Positions 1-8,739 of a DNA stretch of 64,000 nucleotides are shown piece after piece. How positions within the stretch are numbered: position 1 is the stretch's first letter; every line of letters begins with the position of its first letter. Position numbers and translations under genes: made by a program. The notes under the pieces were generated by a model. The model was not told where the DNA came from and did no database searches. It saw nothing but the letters and a program-made list of their open reading frames with translations. The DNA lies in the NCBI GenBank assembly GCA_020723965.1, contig DYHW01000008.1, forward strand, positions 16,343 to 80,342. Direction: 5' to 3'. The stretch comes from Melioribacter sp. (GTDB lineage: Bacteria; Bacteroidota; Ignavibacteria; Ignavibacteriales; Melioribacteraceae).

Positions 1-1112
1 CCTAATTTTGCAAGATTAACTGCTTCCTGGCTGTTCTCATGTTTCGGACCGAAAAGAACAGGAATTCCATAAACTGCCGGCTCCAACACGTTGTGAATTC
101 CCTGTTTAAAACTTCCGCCAACATATGCAACGTGAGCGTAATAATAAAGGGTAAGAAGAATTCCTATCGAATCAACAATTATAACCCGCTCATTTTTATA
201 ATTGTTAAGAAGCGAAGAGCGGATCAATTTGGTCTTTCCGTGAAGGTAGTTCTCCAATCGTTCAAGGTGAAGAAGAGTAGGTTCATGAGGAACAATAATA
301 GTGATCAGCTCTTTATCATATTTCAAAAGTTTTAGAACCGCAGGCAGCAACGCTTCTTCATCGTTTTCCCATGAACTGCCTAAAACAAAAACTTTTTTCC
401 ATTCAAAGAAATTTTCTTTGAAAAGTTTTTTCTCTTTAGCTTGAAGACTCTTTTGATAAACTCTGTCGAAGCGTGTATCGCCAACGGCTTTGATTTTTTC
501 TTTATTTATTTTAAATGAGCTAAAATTCTCCACATCATTATTTGATACTGCCAAAATAGCTGTTACGCGCGTATAGAGCGATTTGTGAAAACTTCTTGCA
601 AGTAACCATTTGCGCGGAGTTTTTTTTCGCATTGTAGCATCTACTATAAAACAGGGGGTCTTCTTTTTTTCGAGCTGCCATATCATGTTAGGCCAAATAT
701 CATAGCGCATAAAAATAGCAAGGTTGGGACGAACAAAATTTAAAAAACGATTAGTCATTACCGGTGTATCGAAGGGGAAATAAGTAATTATATCTGCATG
801 TGGATATTTAAGCGAATTATTATAACCAGACGGAGAGAAAAAAGTAACAATTATATTCACGTTTTTTTCTGCACGTAACTTTTCGATGATTGGTTTTGCC
901 TGCTCAAACTCACCCATGGAAGCTGAGTGAAACCAGATCATTTTTTTTTCCCGATCAATTCCGGCAAGATCAATTATTAAATTTTCAAAAAGTTTTTTTC
1001 TGCCGCTTATACCCGTTCTAATTTTAGGATTAAAAAGCTGCGCAATGAAAAGCGCTACTTTAAAAAGGGGAATAACAAAGCCGTTATAAAATAAATACCA
1101 GATATTCTTCAT
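1..1112 (-). CDS. waaA: 3-deoxy-D-manno-octulosonic acid (Kdo) transferase, 3' end outside window
   Basis: Reading the minus strand from an ATG at 1112 gives an open frame of about 370 codons that runs off the window start. It begins MKNIWYLFYNGF, has an N-terminal membrane anchor, then GRKK and a HSASMGEFEQA segment around residues 62-72. This is the conserved GE block of Kdo transferases, where the Glu is the proposed catalytic base. Later segments such as FVLGSSWENDE and GGSFKQGIHNVLEPA fit the GT30 family. The enzyme moves Kdo from CMP-Kdo to lipid IVA at the inner membrane. Its ATG overlaps the stop of the upstream glycosyltransferase gene (ATGA), so the two are probably co-translated. 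The C-terminus lies outside the window. Confidence 0.88.
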   Translation of the reverse strand, partial: MKNIWYLFYNGFVIPLFKVALFIAQLFNPKIRTGISGRKKLFENLIIDLAGIDREKKMIWFHSASMGEFEQAKPIIEKLRAEKNVNIIVTFFSPSGYNNSLKYPHADIITYFPFDTPVMTNRFLNFVRPNLAIFMRYDIWPNMIWQLEKKKTPCFIVDATMRKKTPRKWLLARSFHKSLYTRVTAILAVSNNDVENFSSFKINKEKIKAVGDTRFDRVYQKSLQAKEKKLFKENFFEWKKVFVLGSSWENDEEALLPAVLKLLKYDKELITIIVPHEPTLLHLERLENYLHGKTKLIRSSLLNNYKNERVIIVDSIGILLTLYYYAHVAYVGGSFKQGIHNVLEPAVYGIPVLFGPKHENSQEAVNLAKL

Positions 1113-2122
1113 AATCGGCAGAGAAAGTTTTGAAGTTTTTCTAATACAGCCTGAGGAGTAATATCCGTCATACATTTGAAATGTTTTTTAGGACAATTTG
1201 CCCGTCCAATGTGGCTGCATGGCCTGCAAAATAAAGAATTATTTTCTAAGATTAAATTTTGTTCTGCTTCAGAAAAGAATCCGAACTCGCGCACAGTTGA
1301 ACCCAAAATAGCCGCAATAGGAACTCCAACTGCAGAAGCGGTATGCATTAAACCGGAATCGTTTGTAATAACAAGTTGACACATTCTCATATCTGCTGCA
1401 ATTTGGAAAAGCTGATTGTCGTTCTGCAAATTTAAACTGCCAAAAATTTGTTTTGAAATCATTTCACAAAGTTCTTTATCAGATTTACCGCCAAACAAAA
1501 CGATTGTGAATCCGTGCTTATTCAATTCATTACCGAGTTCAACAAAATATTCTGGAAGCCAGCGTTTTGTAAAATGTTTGGCGCCCGGGCATAATCCAAT
1601 ATATTTTTTTTCTCCTACGAGCTGCGAAGAAACATTATTCGGCAGGAATAATTCTAAGCCGTGTTGATCAATATCAACTTCCGCTGCTTCAGCGTATCTG
1701 CTTGTAATTGCTTTCAGATCCTTTAACAAGTTTATTTTAAGCCAGACCAGCAAAAGCTTTTTAAAAGTCGGTTTTTTAAAACGGTAGATTTTGCAGCCCA
1801 ATCCTTTTGTTAAACCACGGCTTCTGAAATTATTCTGAAGATCGATCACAAAATCGTATTTTTTCTTGAGTAGATCATTCTTAAGCAACCCTGCATTATC
1901 TTTTTCGTAAAAGTAAAGCTGCGATATATTAGGGTTGTGGCGCAGTGTGTCGCAAAATTCTTTTTTTAGAACAAAATCTATTTGCACATTATGATACTTT
2001 GTTTTTAGCGCTTTAATTACCGGAGTAGTGAGAAGTATATCTCCAAGCGAGCTTAGCCTTATTATTAGAATTTTATGTATAGAGTGTGAAAGCAAATCTT
2101 TCTGTATTAGTTTTTGATGCAA
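1109..2122 (-). CDS. glycosyltransferase family 9 (LPS heptosyltransferase-like)
   Basis: A 337-residue protein with the GT9 N-terminal motif IRLSSLGDILLTTPVI at about residues 21-36 and the nucleotide-sugar binding segment TNDSGLMHTASAVGVP at 253-268. Family members add heptose from ADP-heptose to Kdo or to the first heptose of the LPS inner core. Four cysteines near the C-terminus (299, 302, 310, 317) have the spacing often seen in this family and may bind metal. The gene is translationally coupled to waaA, which supports a role in lipid A-core assembly. The acceptor (WaaC versus WaaF type) cannot be decided from sequence alone. Confidence 0.85.
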   Translation of the reverse strand: MHQKLIQKDLLSHSIHKILIIRLSSLGDILLTTPVIKALKTKYHNVQIDFVLKKEFCDTLRHNPNISQLYFYEKDNAGLLKNDLLKKKYDFVIDLQNNFRSRGLTKGLGCKIYRFKKPTFKKLLLVWLKINLLKDLKAITSRYAEAAEVDIDQHGLELFLPNNVSSQLVGEKKYIGLCPGAKHFTKRWLPEYFVELGNELNKHGFTIVLFGGKSDKELCEMISKQIFGSLNLQNDNQLFQIAADMRMCQLVITNDSGLMHTASAVGVPIAAILGSTVREFGFFSEAEQNLILENNSLFCRPCSHIGRANCPKKHFKCMTDITPQAVLEKLQNFLCRL

Positions 2123-2220
2123 ATTTACATATAAAATATTTCATTCCAATCAACGCTATTGGAACTGATTTTACACTTATCTATTTTTGAACCAGTTAAA
2201 TAATTATTCTGGTTAGAAAT

Positions 2221-2487
2221 ATGACTACATTACCTCCGCCGGCAGTTAAAATTTTTCCGGAAAGCACTCTCGAAAAAAAATGTTATAACATTGCAGAAAT
2301 GTTTAAAGAAAATATTCCAATTACAAATGATAGAAATCGCCTCGGGTTCAACCTTTATAAATATTTGATAGGCGAAGGCGATGCGCCTGAAGTAATTGTT
2401 CGTAATGCAAAATTAAAAGTGAAAGGAATTTCCTTAGCCAATTTGGCTAAGAGAATAGAAGAAGAAATAGCGAAGATTGAACTTTAA
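2221..2487 (+). CDS. small conserved-looking hypothetical protein
   Basis: An 88-residue protein, MTTLPPPAVKIFPES..., without signal peptide or membrane segment. It is charged and mostly helical in character, ending in EEEIAKIEL. I recognise no domain. It is the only plus-strand gene in the first 11 kb, divergent from the heptosyltransferase and convergent with fbp. An 11-bp inverted repeat follows directly after its stop codon. The ORF is plausible because of its clean amino-acid composition and isolated position, but function is unknown. Confidence 0.5.
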   Translation: MTTLPPPAVKIFPESTLEKKCYNIAEMFKENIPITNDRNRLGFNLYKYLIGEGDAPEVIVRNAKLKVKGISLANLAKRIEEEIAKIEL

Positions 2488-2525
2488 TTGAGAATTGGTT
2501 TATTAAATGGTTCCTAATTCTCAAT
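2486..2525. terminator. inverted repeat between convergent genes, possible bidirectional terminator
   Basis: AATTGAGAATT at 2486-2496 is exactly complementary to AATTCTCAATT at 2515-2525, an 11-bp stem with an 18-nt loop. It lies between the 88-residue gene and fbp, which converge here. A second AATTCTCAATT-like motif cluster occurs at 23985-24025, so the unit may also be a low-complexity intergenic repeat and not a dedicated terminator. Confidence 0.4.
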
Positions 2526-2550
2526 TCTCAATTAGCAATTCGCAATTTTT

Positions 2551-3567
2551 TTAATACGCTTCTCGTGCTTCTCTCATAAACTTTTCAACTAACAGTACAT
2601 CTTCTAAGCTTCCGATAAAGATAGGAGTTCTTTCGTGCAAGTTTTCGGGCTGGATTTCTAAAATTCTTCTTTTGCCATCGGTCGCTCTTCCTCCTGCTTC
2701 TTCAATAATGAAAGCCATGGGATTGCACTCATACATCAATCGAAGTTTTCCCTTTGGATTTCTTTTATCGCCCGGATACATAAAAATACCGCCATACAAA
2801 AGAGTACGGTGAATATCTGCAACCATCGAGCCGACATAACGGGCTTGATAAGGTTTTCCTTCGAAGTTATTGGCTTGTAAATATTTTATGTAATCTTTCA
2901 ATCCTTTATGCCAAGAAAAATAGTTCCCTTCGTTGATACTATAAATTCTTCCGCATTTCGGAATTTTAATATCATCGTGTGAAAGTAAAAACTCACCAAA
3001 AGCAGGGTCTAATGTAAATCCGTAAACACCGTGGCCTGCACTGTAAACCAAAATAGTGCTCGAACCGTAAACAATATAACCGGCGGCAATCTGTTTGTAA
3101 CCCGGCTGCAAACAATCCGCAAGAGTGCCGGGCCCATTTCCCTTGCTAATTCTTTTATATATAGAAAAAATTGTTCCAATGCTGATGTTCGCATCGATGT
3201 TGGATGAACCGTCAAGAGGATCGAAAAGCAAAACATACTTTCCAATTTTTTGATGCGGAGGCAAATGGATTATATCTTCCTCTTCTTCGGAAGCCATAAC
3301 GCAGAAATGCCCGCCGTGGTCCATTGCTTTAACAAGTATCTCATGCGCGTATAAATCAAGCTTCTTAACTTTTTCGCCGTGAATATTATCTCCGCCTGTA
3401 AATCCAAGAATGTCAACAAGACCGGCTTTGTTTACTTCCAGCGAAATCACTTTTGCTGCAAGACCAAGTTGGAGAAGAATTGCGGAAAGTTCGCCGGTTG
3501 CTTCTGGGTGTTGTTTCTCCCCTTCCATAATGTGGCGGGGCAATGTCATGAAGCGTGTTGTTGCCAT
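2551..3567 (-). CDS. fbp: class I fructose-1,6-bisphosphatase
   Basis: A 338-residue soluble protein of normal length for class I FBPase. The metal and substrate-binding block DPLDGSSN is at residues 116-123, preceded by the acidic segment EEEED near 94-98. A later stretch, YECNPMAFIIEEAGG, carries the conserved C-terminal metal ligand region. The enzyme hydrolyses fructose-1,6-bisphosphate to fructose-6-phosphate in gluconeogenesis. It is separated by only 10 bp from the upstream ABC transporter gene and could share its transcript. The family assignment is firm. Confidence 0.95.
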   Translation of the reverse strand: MATTRFMTLPRHIMEGEKQHPEATGELSAILLQLGLAAKVISLEVNKAGLVDILGFTGGDNIHGEKVKKLDLYAHEILVKAMDHGGHFCVMASEEEEDIIHLPPHQKIGKYVLLFDPLDGSSNIDANISIGTIFSIYKRISKGNGPGTLADCLQPGYKQIAAGYIVYGSSTILVYSAGHGVYGFTLDPAFGEFLLSHDDIKIPKCGRIYSINEGNYFSWHKGLKDYIKYLQANNFEGKPYQARYVGSMVADIHRTLLYGGIFMYPGDKRNPKGKLRLMYECNPMAFIIEEAGGRATDGKRRILEIQPENLHERTPIFIGSLEDVLLVEKFMREAREAY

Positions 3568-3577
3568 AAGAATTTCC

Positions 3578-5368
3578 TTATGAAGTTTTGATTAACTCTT
3601 GGTCTTTATATTGCAGCTGATAAAGTTTATAATAGATTCCCCTCTTTGTGAGAAGCTCTTGATGTGTGCCCTCTTCTTTTAATTCACCTTTGTGCATAAC
3701 AATTATTTTATCGGCGTTCTGAATTGTTGAAAGACGATGCGCAACTACAATTGAAGTTCTTCCTATCAAAAGTTTTTCGATTGCATTTTGAATAAGCTGC
3801 TCAGTTTCAGTATCAACGCTGGAAGTTGCTTCATCTAAAATAAGGATTTGCGGATTATATGCAAGCGCCCGCGCGAAGGAAATTAATTGTTTCTGCCCCA
3901 CACTTAACGTTGCCCCCTTTTCTTTCACTTCTTCATCGTATCCGTTTGGAAGTTGAGAAATAAATTTATGAGCGCCAACTGTTTTAGCCGCTTCAATTAT
4001 CTGCTCTTCGGTAATTTTATCTGAGCCCAGCGATATATTTGACTTGATCGTACCGGAAAAAAGATAAACATCTTGCAGCACAATCGAAATATATTTGCGG
4101 AGCGCGCGTTTATCAAAACAGCGAATATCTGTTCCATCAAGGGTAATGCTCCCTTTTGCGATATCGTAGAAGCGAGTTAAAATATTGATAATACTTGTCT
4201 TTCCCGCACCGGTTGCACCAACGATAGCAACTCTTTCTCCTGGTTTGATGCTGAAAGAAACATTTTTCAGCACTTCTTCGCCGGAATTATATGCGAACCA
4301 TACATTCTTAAATTCAATTTCTCCGCGGACATTTGTTAATTGAACAGGGTTATCCGGTTCCTTAACAAACGTTTTGTTATCAAGAAGCTTGAAGATTCTT
4401 TCGGAAGAAGCCATTGCTGTTTGAAGTATATTATACTTTTCCGATAGATCGCGCACCGGCCTCCAAAACATTTCTGTGTATTGAAGAAATGCAACGAGAA
4501 CACCAATAGATATTTGTTGTTGAATAACTTCTCCGCCGCCGTACCAGATTATTAGACCAATGGTTACTGCGCTTAGCAATTCCACAAATGGATAAAACAC
4601 CGCATAAAAGAAGATCGATTTTATGTTTGCAATTTTATGGTCATTATTTATTTCAGAGAATTTTTTCAACTCTTGTTTTTCACGCGTAAAGATCTGAACC
4701 ACATTCATTCCGGTTACGTGTTCTTGCATATAAGAATTTAACCGCGCTAGATGAAAGCGGACATCGCGAAAGGTTTCTCTCACTTTTTTTCTAAAAAGAA
4801 AAGTTGCATAGAACAGAATTGGCATAACAGAGAACGCCACAAGTGAGAGGTCCCAAGACATTGAAAACATGAAAATAAAAATCCAGATGATCACAAAAAC
4901 ATCGCTGAAGACTGCAACGATACCAGATGAAAACATTTCGTTGAGCGATTCAACATCATTTGTTACACGTGTAACGGTTCTGCCAACTGGAGTTCTATCG
5001 AAATATTTCAAAGCAAGTTTTTGTACATGAGAAAAAAGTTCTACACGTAAATCGAAGATAATTTTTTGTCCCATTAGTACAGTGAAATACGTCAAGAGGT
5101 ATTGCACGATAGCTTGAATTAAGAGAGCGCCGAAGAGAACGGCTATTATTAAAAGAAGTCCATCATAATCTTTCAAAACTATGTGGTCATCGATGGCGAT
5201 TTTAATTAAATAGGGACGTAAAGGACCGAGCGCCGCAACAAGTATATTAAGAAGGATTGCAATCACTACTATTTTTTTGTACGGCTTAACATATTGTAGA
5301 AGCCTTCGCATCAATTTAGTATCGTACGCTTTACCTAATATTTCATCGTCACTTAACTCAGTTGACAT
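3578..5368 (-). CDS. ABC exporter half-transporter, degenerate signature motif
   Basis: A 596-residue type IV exporter: six-helix membrane domain in residues 1-310 and a nucleotide-binding domain from about 345. Walker A GATGAGKT is at 384-391, Walker B ILILDE at 508-513 with the catalytic Glu513, and the switch His at 544. The signature is LSVGQ (488-492), not the canonical LSGGQ. Together with the adjacent paralogue, whose Walker B lacks the Glu, this fits an asymmetric heterodimeric exporter of the TM287/288, BmrCD or LmrCD kind. The substrate is unknown; lipids, drugs and peptides are all possible. A homodimeric MsbA-like role is the alternative. Confidence 0.88.
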   Translation of the reverse strand: MSTELSDDEILGKAYDTKLMRRLLQYVKPYKKIVVIAILLNILVAALGPLRPYLIKIAIDDHIVLKDYDGLLLIIAVLFGALLIQAIVQYLLTYFTVLMGQKIIFDLRVELFSHVQKLALKYFDRTPVGRTVTRVTNDVESLNEMFSSGIVAVFSDVFVIIWIFIFMFSMSWDLSLVAFSVMPILFYATFLFRKKVRETFRDVRFHLARLNSYMQEHVTGMNVVQIFTREKQELKKFSEINNDHKIANIKSIFFYAVFYPFVELLSAVTIGLIIWYGGGEVIQQQISIGVLVAFLQYTEMFWRPVRDLSEKYNILQTAMASSERIFKLLDNKTFVKEPDNPVQLTNVRGEIEFKNVWFAYNSGEEVLKNVSFSIKPGERVAIVGATGAGKTSIINILTRFYDIAKGSITLDGTDIRCFDKRALRKYISIVLQDVYLFSGTIKSNISLGSDKITEEQIIEAAKTVGAHKFISQLPNGYDEEVKEKGATLSVGQKQLISFARALAYNPQILILDEATSSVDTETEQLIQNAIEKLLIGRTSIVVAHRLSTIQNADKIIVMHKGELKEEGTHQELLTKRGIYYKLYQLQYKDQELIKTS

Positions 5369-5514
5369 AAACTTCCTATATTACCTTGTAACAATTTTTA
5401 CATAAAAATGATTTAATGTTCTTAGCTGTATATCGAAAACTTTTTTTAAAAATTTATTTTTTTCAACAATTCTTCCGCTTTAAGCAGCAAGAAGCCATCG
5501 CCAACGAAATTTCT

Positions 5515-7275
5515 TTAATTGATTTCTTTTAATTCCTCTTCGAGCAATTGTTTGAGGTGCAGGTCGGCGTAGATTTCCCCTTTTTCTACAAGTTCATCGT
5601 GCGTTCCTTCTTCAACAATGGCACCCTTATCAAGAACAAAAATCTTATCGGCATCTTTTACAGTAGAAATTCTGTGGCTAATAATTATGCTCGTTCTGTT
5701 TTTCATGAAGTTTTTTAATTGTTTCAAAATTTCTTCTTCCGTGTGCGTATCGACGGAAGAGAATGAATCATCTAGAATTAAAATTTTGGGGTCAATAGCA
5801 AGAGCCCTCGCAAGAGTTGCGCGCTGTTTCTGACCGCCGGAAAGTGTTATTCCTCTTTCACCAAGAATTGTTTCGAAGCCGTGCGGAAATTGTTCAACAT
5901 CTTTTGTCAATTGAACGATATCGGAAACTTTGTCGATCAGCTCTTGTCCATCGTTATCAGTTCCGTAAACAATGTTGTTTGCAAGCGTGTCGGAAAACAA
6001 AAAAGTTTCCTGAGGAACAAGTCCAATATTTTTTCTAAGAGTATTAAGCAGTATCTCTTTAACGTTTTGCCCATCGAGCAGCACTTCTCCATCAACGGTA
6101 TCATATAAGCGCGGTATGAGATTTATTAAAGTGGTTTTTCCAACACCAGTGTTGCCTATAAATGCGACAGTTTCTCCTTGTGCAATTTTCAAGTTGATCT
6201 CTTTCAACACCCAAGGAAGATCATCACGGTAACGGAATGAAACATTTTTAAACTCGATCTCGCCTTTAATTTCGAACAAAGTATTATTTGCTTCTTCGTT
6301 ATCGGATATATCATACGGCTCAATAAAAATTTTCATAAGTCGCTTCATGCTAGATTCGGCTTGCTGAACTATATTTGCAACCCATCCAAAAGCGATCATT
6401 GGCCAGATCAACATTGCCAGATAAGCAATGAATGCAGTAATCACCCCAATTGAAAGTTCTCCGTCAATCACCATTTTTCCCCCTTTCCAAATCACAATGA
6501 TACCGGAAATTCCCGCTATCAGATAAAAAATTGGCTGAAAGAGCGCTTGCAATTTCACTAAATCCATATTTCTTTTTAAGTACTCATCACTCTCTTTAGA
6601 GAATTTTTTTATCTCATAATCTTCGCACACATAAGATTTTATAACGCGAATTCCCGCAAAGTTTTCTTGCGCGCTGGTAGTCAGGTCAGAAAATTTTTCT
6701 TGAATGCGAGTGTATTTGATGTGAACTTTTTTGATGACCTTATAAACCAAAAAGGAAAGAAGAGGTAAAGGTAAAAGCGCATAAAGAGAGAGTGAAGAAT
6801 TTAACGAAAACATTATAACAATGATTATAAGAAACTTTGTGCCGGTATCAATCGAATACATAACAGCCGGACCAACAAACATCCGCACATTGCTAATATC
6901 GTTTGTTGCATGCGCCATAATATTACCGGTCGAGTTGTTCTGAAAAAAGCGTAGTGGCAGTCTTTGTATGTGCGCCCAGAAATCCTGACGGAGATCGTAT
7001 TCTACCTCACGAGAGATAACAATTATTGTTTGCCGGATCATAAATCGGAATATTCCGCTGAAGAGAGAAGCGGCGACAATTAGTAAAACATATTTTTGTA
7101 TGATTCCTGTCGAAATGTTTTTTTGAAGAGTGTCTATGCTTTCCTTTAGAAACAGAGGAATGTAAACCTGTCCAATGTTTGAAAGAAGAATAAAGGTTAT
7201 TCCAAGAATAAGCCTACTTTTATATCTAGCAAAATATTTATTGAGATTTGATAAACTGCCAATCAAGTTTAACAA
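5515..7275 (-). CDS. ABC exporter half-transporter, Walker B Glu replaced by Asp
   Basis: A 586-residue paralogue of the next gene with the same layout: membrane domain to about residue 320, then an ATPase domain. Walker A GNTGVGKT is at 374-381, a canonical signature LSGGQ at 478-482 and the switch His at 534. The Walker B is ILILDD (498-503), so Asp503 stands where the catalytic Glu is expected. The gene lies 146 bp upstream of its partner in the same orientation. The predicted degenerate ATP site combines this Walker A/B with the LSVGQ of the partner. Substrate unknown. Confidence 0.88.
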   Translation of the reverse strand: MLNLIGSLSNLNKYFARYKSRLILGITFILLSNIGQVYIPLFLKESIDTLQKNISTGIIQKYVLLIVAASLFSGIFRFMIRQTIIVISREVEYDLRQDFWAHIQRLPLRFFQNNSTGNIMAHATNDISNVRMFVGPAVMYSIDTGTKFLIIIVIMFSLNSSLSLYALLPLPLLSFLVYKVIKKVHIKYTRIQEKFSDLTTSAQENFAGIRVIKSYVCEDYEIKKFSKESDEYLKRNMDLVKLQALFQPIFYLIAGISGIIVIWKGGKMVIDGELSIGVITAFIAYLAMLIWPMIAFGWVANIVQQAESSMKRLMKIFIEPYDISDNEEANNTLFEIKGEIEFKNVSFRYRDDLPWVLKEINLKIAQGETVAFIGNTGVGKTTLINLIPRLYDTVDGEVLLDGQNVKEILLNTLRKNIGLVPQETFLFSDTLANNIVYGTDNDGQELIDKVSDIVQLTKDVEQFPHGFETILGERGITLSGGQKQRATLARALAIDPKILILDDSFSSVDTHTEEEILKQLKNFMKNRTSIIISHRISTVKDADKIFVLDKGAIVEEGTHDELVEKGEIYADLHLKQLLEEELKEIN

Positions 7276-7390
7276 AGGTCCTTTCTATTCTTCAAACAAA
7301 TTCAGTTCAAAAATATTTTTCGGATACAAGAGCCCGGGATGAATGTAAAATTTCACTTTAAAATTCTAGTTCCATTACATATCGTTCAAA

Positions 7391-8668
7391 TTAACTAATG
7401 ACTTCAAATCCGGTATATTTATGTAATACTTTAGGAACAATTACTTTTCCTTCCGGGGTTTGATAATTTTCCAAAAGAGAAACCATTAAACGGCTTGTAG
7501 CCAAACCACTTCCATTCAGAGTGTGAACGAATTCGGTCTTTTTTGATTCTTCCCGTTTAAAACGAATATTTGCTCTACGCGCTTGAAACGATTCGAAGTT
7601 ACTGCACGATGAAGCTTCGAGCCAGCGGTTTTCTGCAGGCGACCATGTTTCGATATCGTAACATTTTGCGGCAGAAAAACTGAGATCGCCAGTGCATAAC
7701 AATAATATTCTATAAGGAATTTTTAAAGCTTGCAAAATATCTTCTGCATCTTTCACCATAGATTCCAATTCGTCGTAAGAATTTTCCGGCTTGGAAAATT
7801 TAACCATCTCAACTTTATTGAATTGATGAACGCGTAAAAATCCTTTCGACTCTTTTCCATAAGAGCCGGCTTCTCTTCTAAAACATGGCGAGTAACCAAC
7901 ATATTTTATAGTAAGTTTTTTTCCGGGAAGAATTTCATTGCGGTGAATATTTGTTATTGGAACTTCTGCAGTAGGAATAGGATATAAACCGTCCTTCTCA
8001 ATAAAATACATATCTTCTTCCATTTTCGGAATTTGCCCGGTGCCTTTCATCGATTCTTTGTTAACGAGAACGGGCGGAAAAACTTCTGAATAAGCGTGCT
8101 CATTCAAATGCGAATCTAACATAAAATTGATTAGAGCTCGTTCAAGCGTTGCACCTTTACCCATGTAGAGCGGAAACCCGGGACCTGAAATTTTTGTCCC
8201 TCTCTCAAAATCTAAAATGCCAAGTTTCTTTCCGAGTTCGATATGATCAAGCACTTTAAAATCATTCTCAAAAGAAAAACTTTCCGGCAGCCATTGGCGT
8301 GCTTCAACATTTTCTTCCGCACTTTTTCCAACTGGAACAGATTCGTGCGCTAGGTTTGGCGTGTAAAGTAAAGTGTCTTCCAATTCTTCTTCTAATTTGC
8401 GAAGATTGTTATCTAGCAGCGCAATTTCATCTCCAACGCGTTTCATCTCTGCAAAAATTTCGGTTGTATCTTTTCCAGTTTTTTTCAATTGCGGTATTTG
8501 AGTTGAAACCTGATTTCGTTTCGATTTTAACTCTTCGGCTTTCACAATCAAAGAACGGCGTTCTTCATCAATTTTCAGCACATTATCTACAATGTCTGCC
8601 GCATTTTTGTTTCGCAATCCTTTTCTTACAACTTCAGGATTTTCTCGAATGAATTTTAGGTCTAACAT
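7391..8668 (-). CDS. serS: serine--tRNA ligase
   Basis: A 425-residue class II aminoacyl-tRNA synthetase of normal length. Residues 1-110 form the charged, coiled-coil tRNA-binding arm. Motif 2 is visible in [15 protein letters not shown] and motif 3 in the [16 protein letters not shown] stretch near residue 390. It charges tRNA-Ser, and tRNA-Sec if present, in the cytoplasm. It is followed on the same strand by the ABC pair and preceded by leuS with about 70 bp between them, so the synthetases may be co-transcribed. Confidence 0.96.
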   Translation of the reverse strand: MLDLKFIRENPEVVRKGLRNKNAADIVDNVLKIDEERRSLIVKAEELKSKRNQVSTQIPQLKKTGKDTTEIFAEMKRVGDEIALLDNNLRKLEEELEDTLLYTPNLAHESVPVGKSAEENVEARQWLPESFSFENDFKVLDHIELGKKLGILDFERGTKISGPGFPLYMGKGATLERALINFMLDSHLNEHAYSEVFPPVLVNKESMKGTGQIPKMEEDMYFIEKDGLYPIPTAEVPITNIHRNEILPGKKLTIKYVGYSPCFRREAGSYGKESKGFLRVHQFNKVEMVKFSKPENSYDELESMVKDAEDILQALKIPYRILLLCTGDLSFSAAKCYDIETWSPAENRWLEASSCSNFESFQARRANIRFKREESKKTEFVHTLNGSGLATSRLMVSLLENYQTPEGKVIVPKVLHKYTGFEVIS

Positions 8669-8739
8669 ATTTTCCTCTTCTTAGTGTCTTTGAGTCTTTG
8701 CGGCTGAAAAATAATGCCATAAAGACACCACGGCATAAA

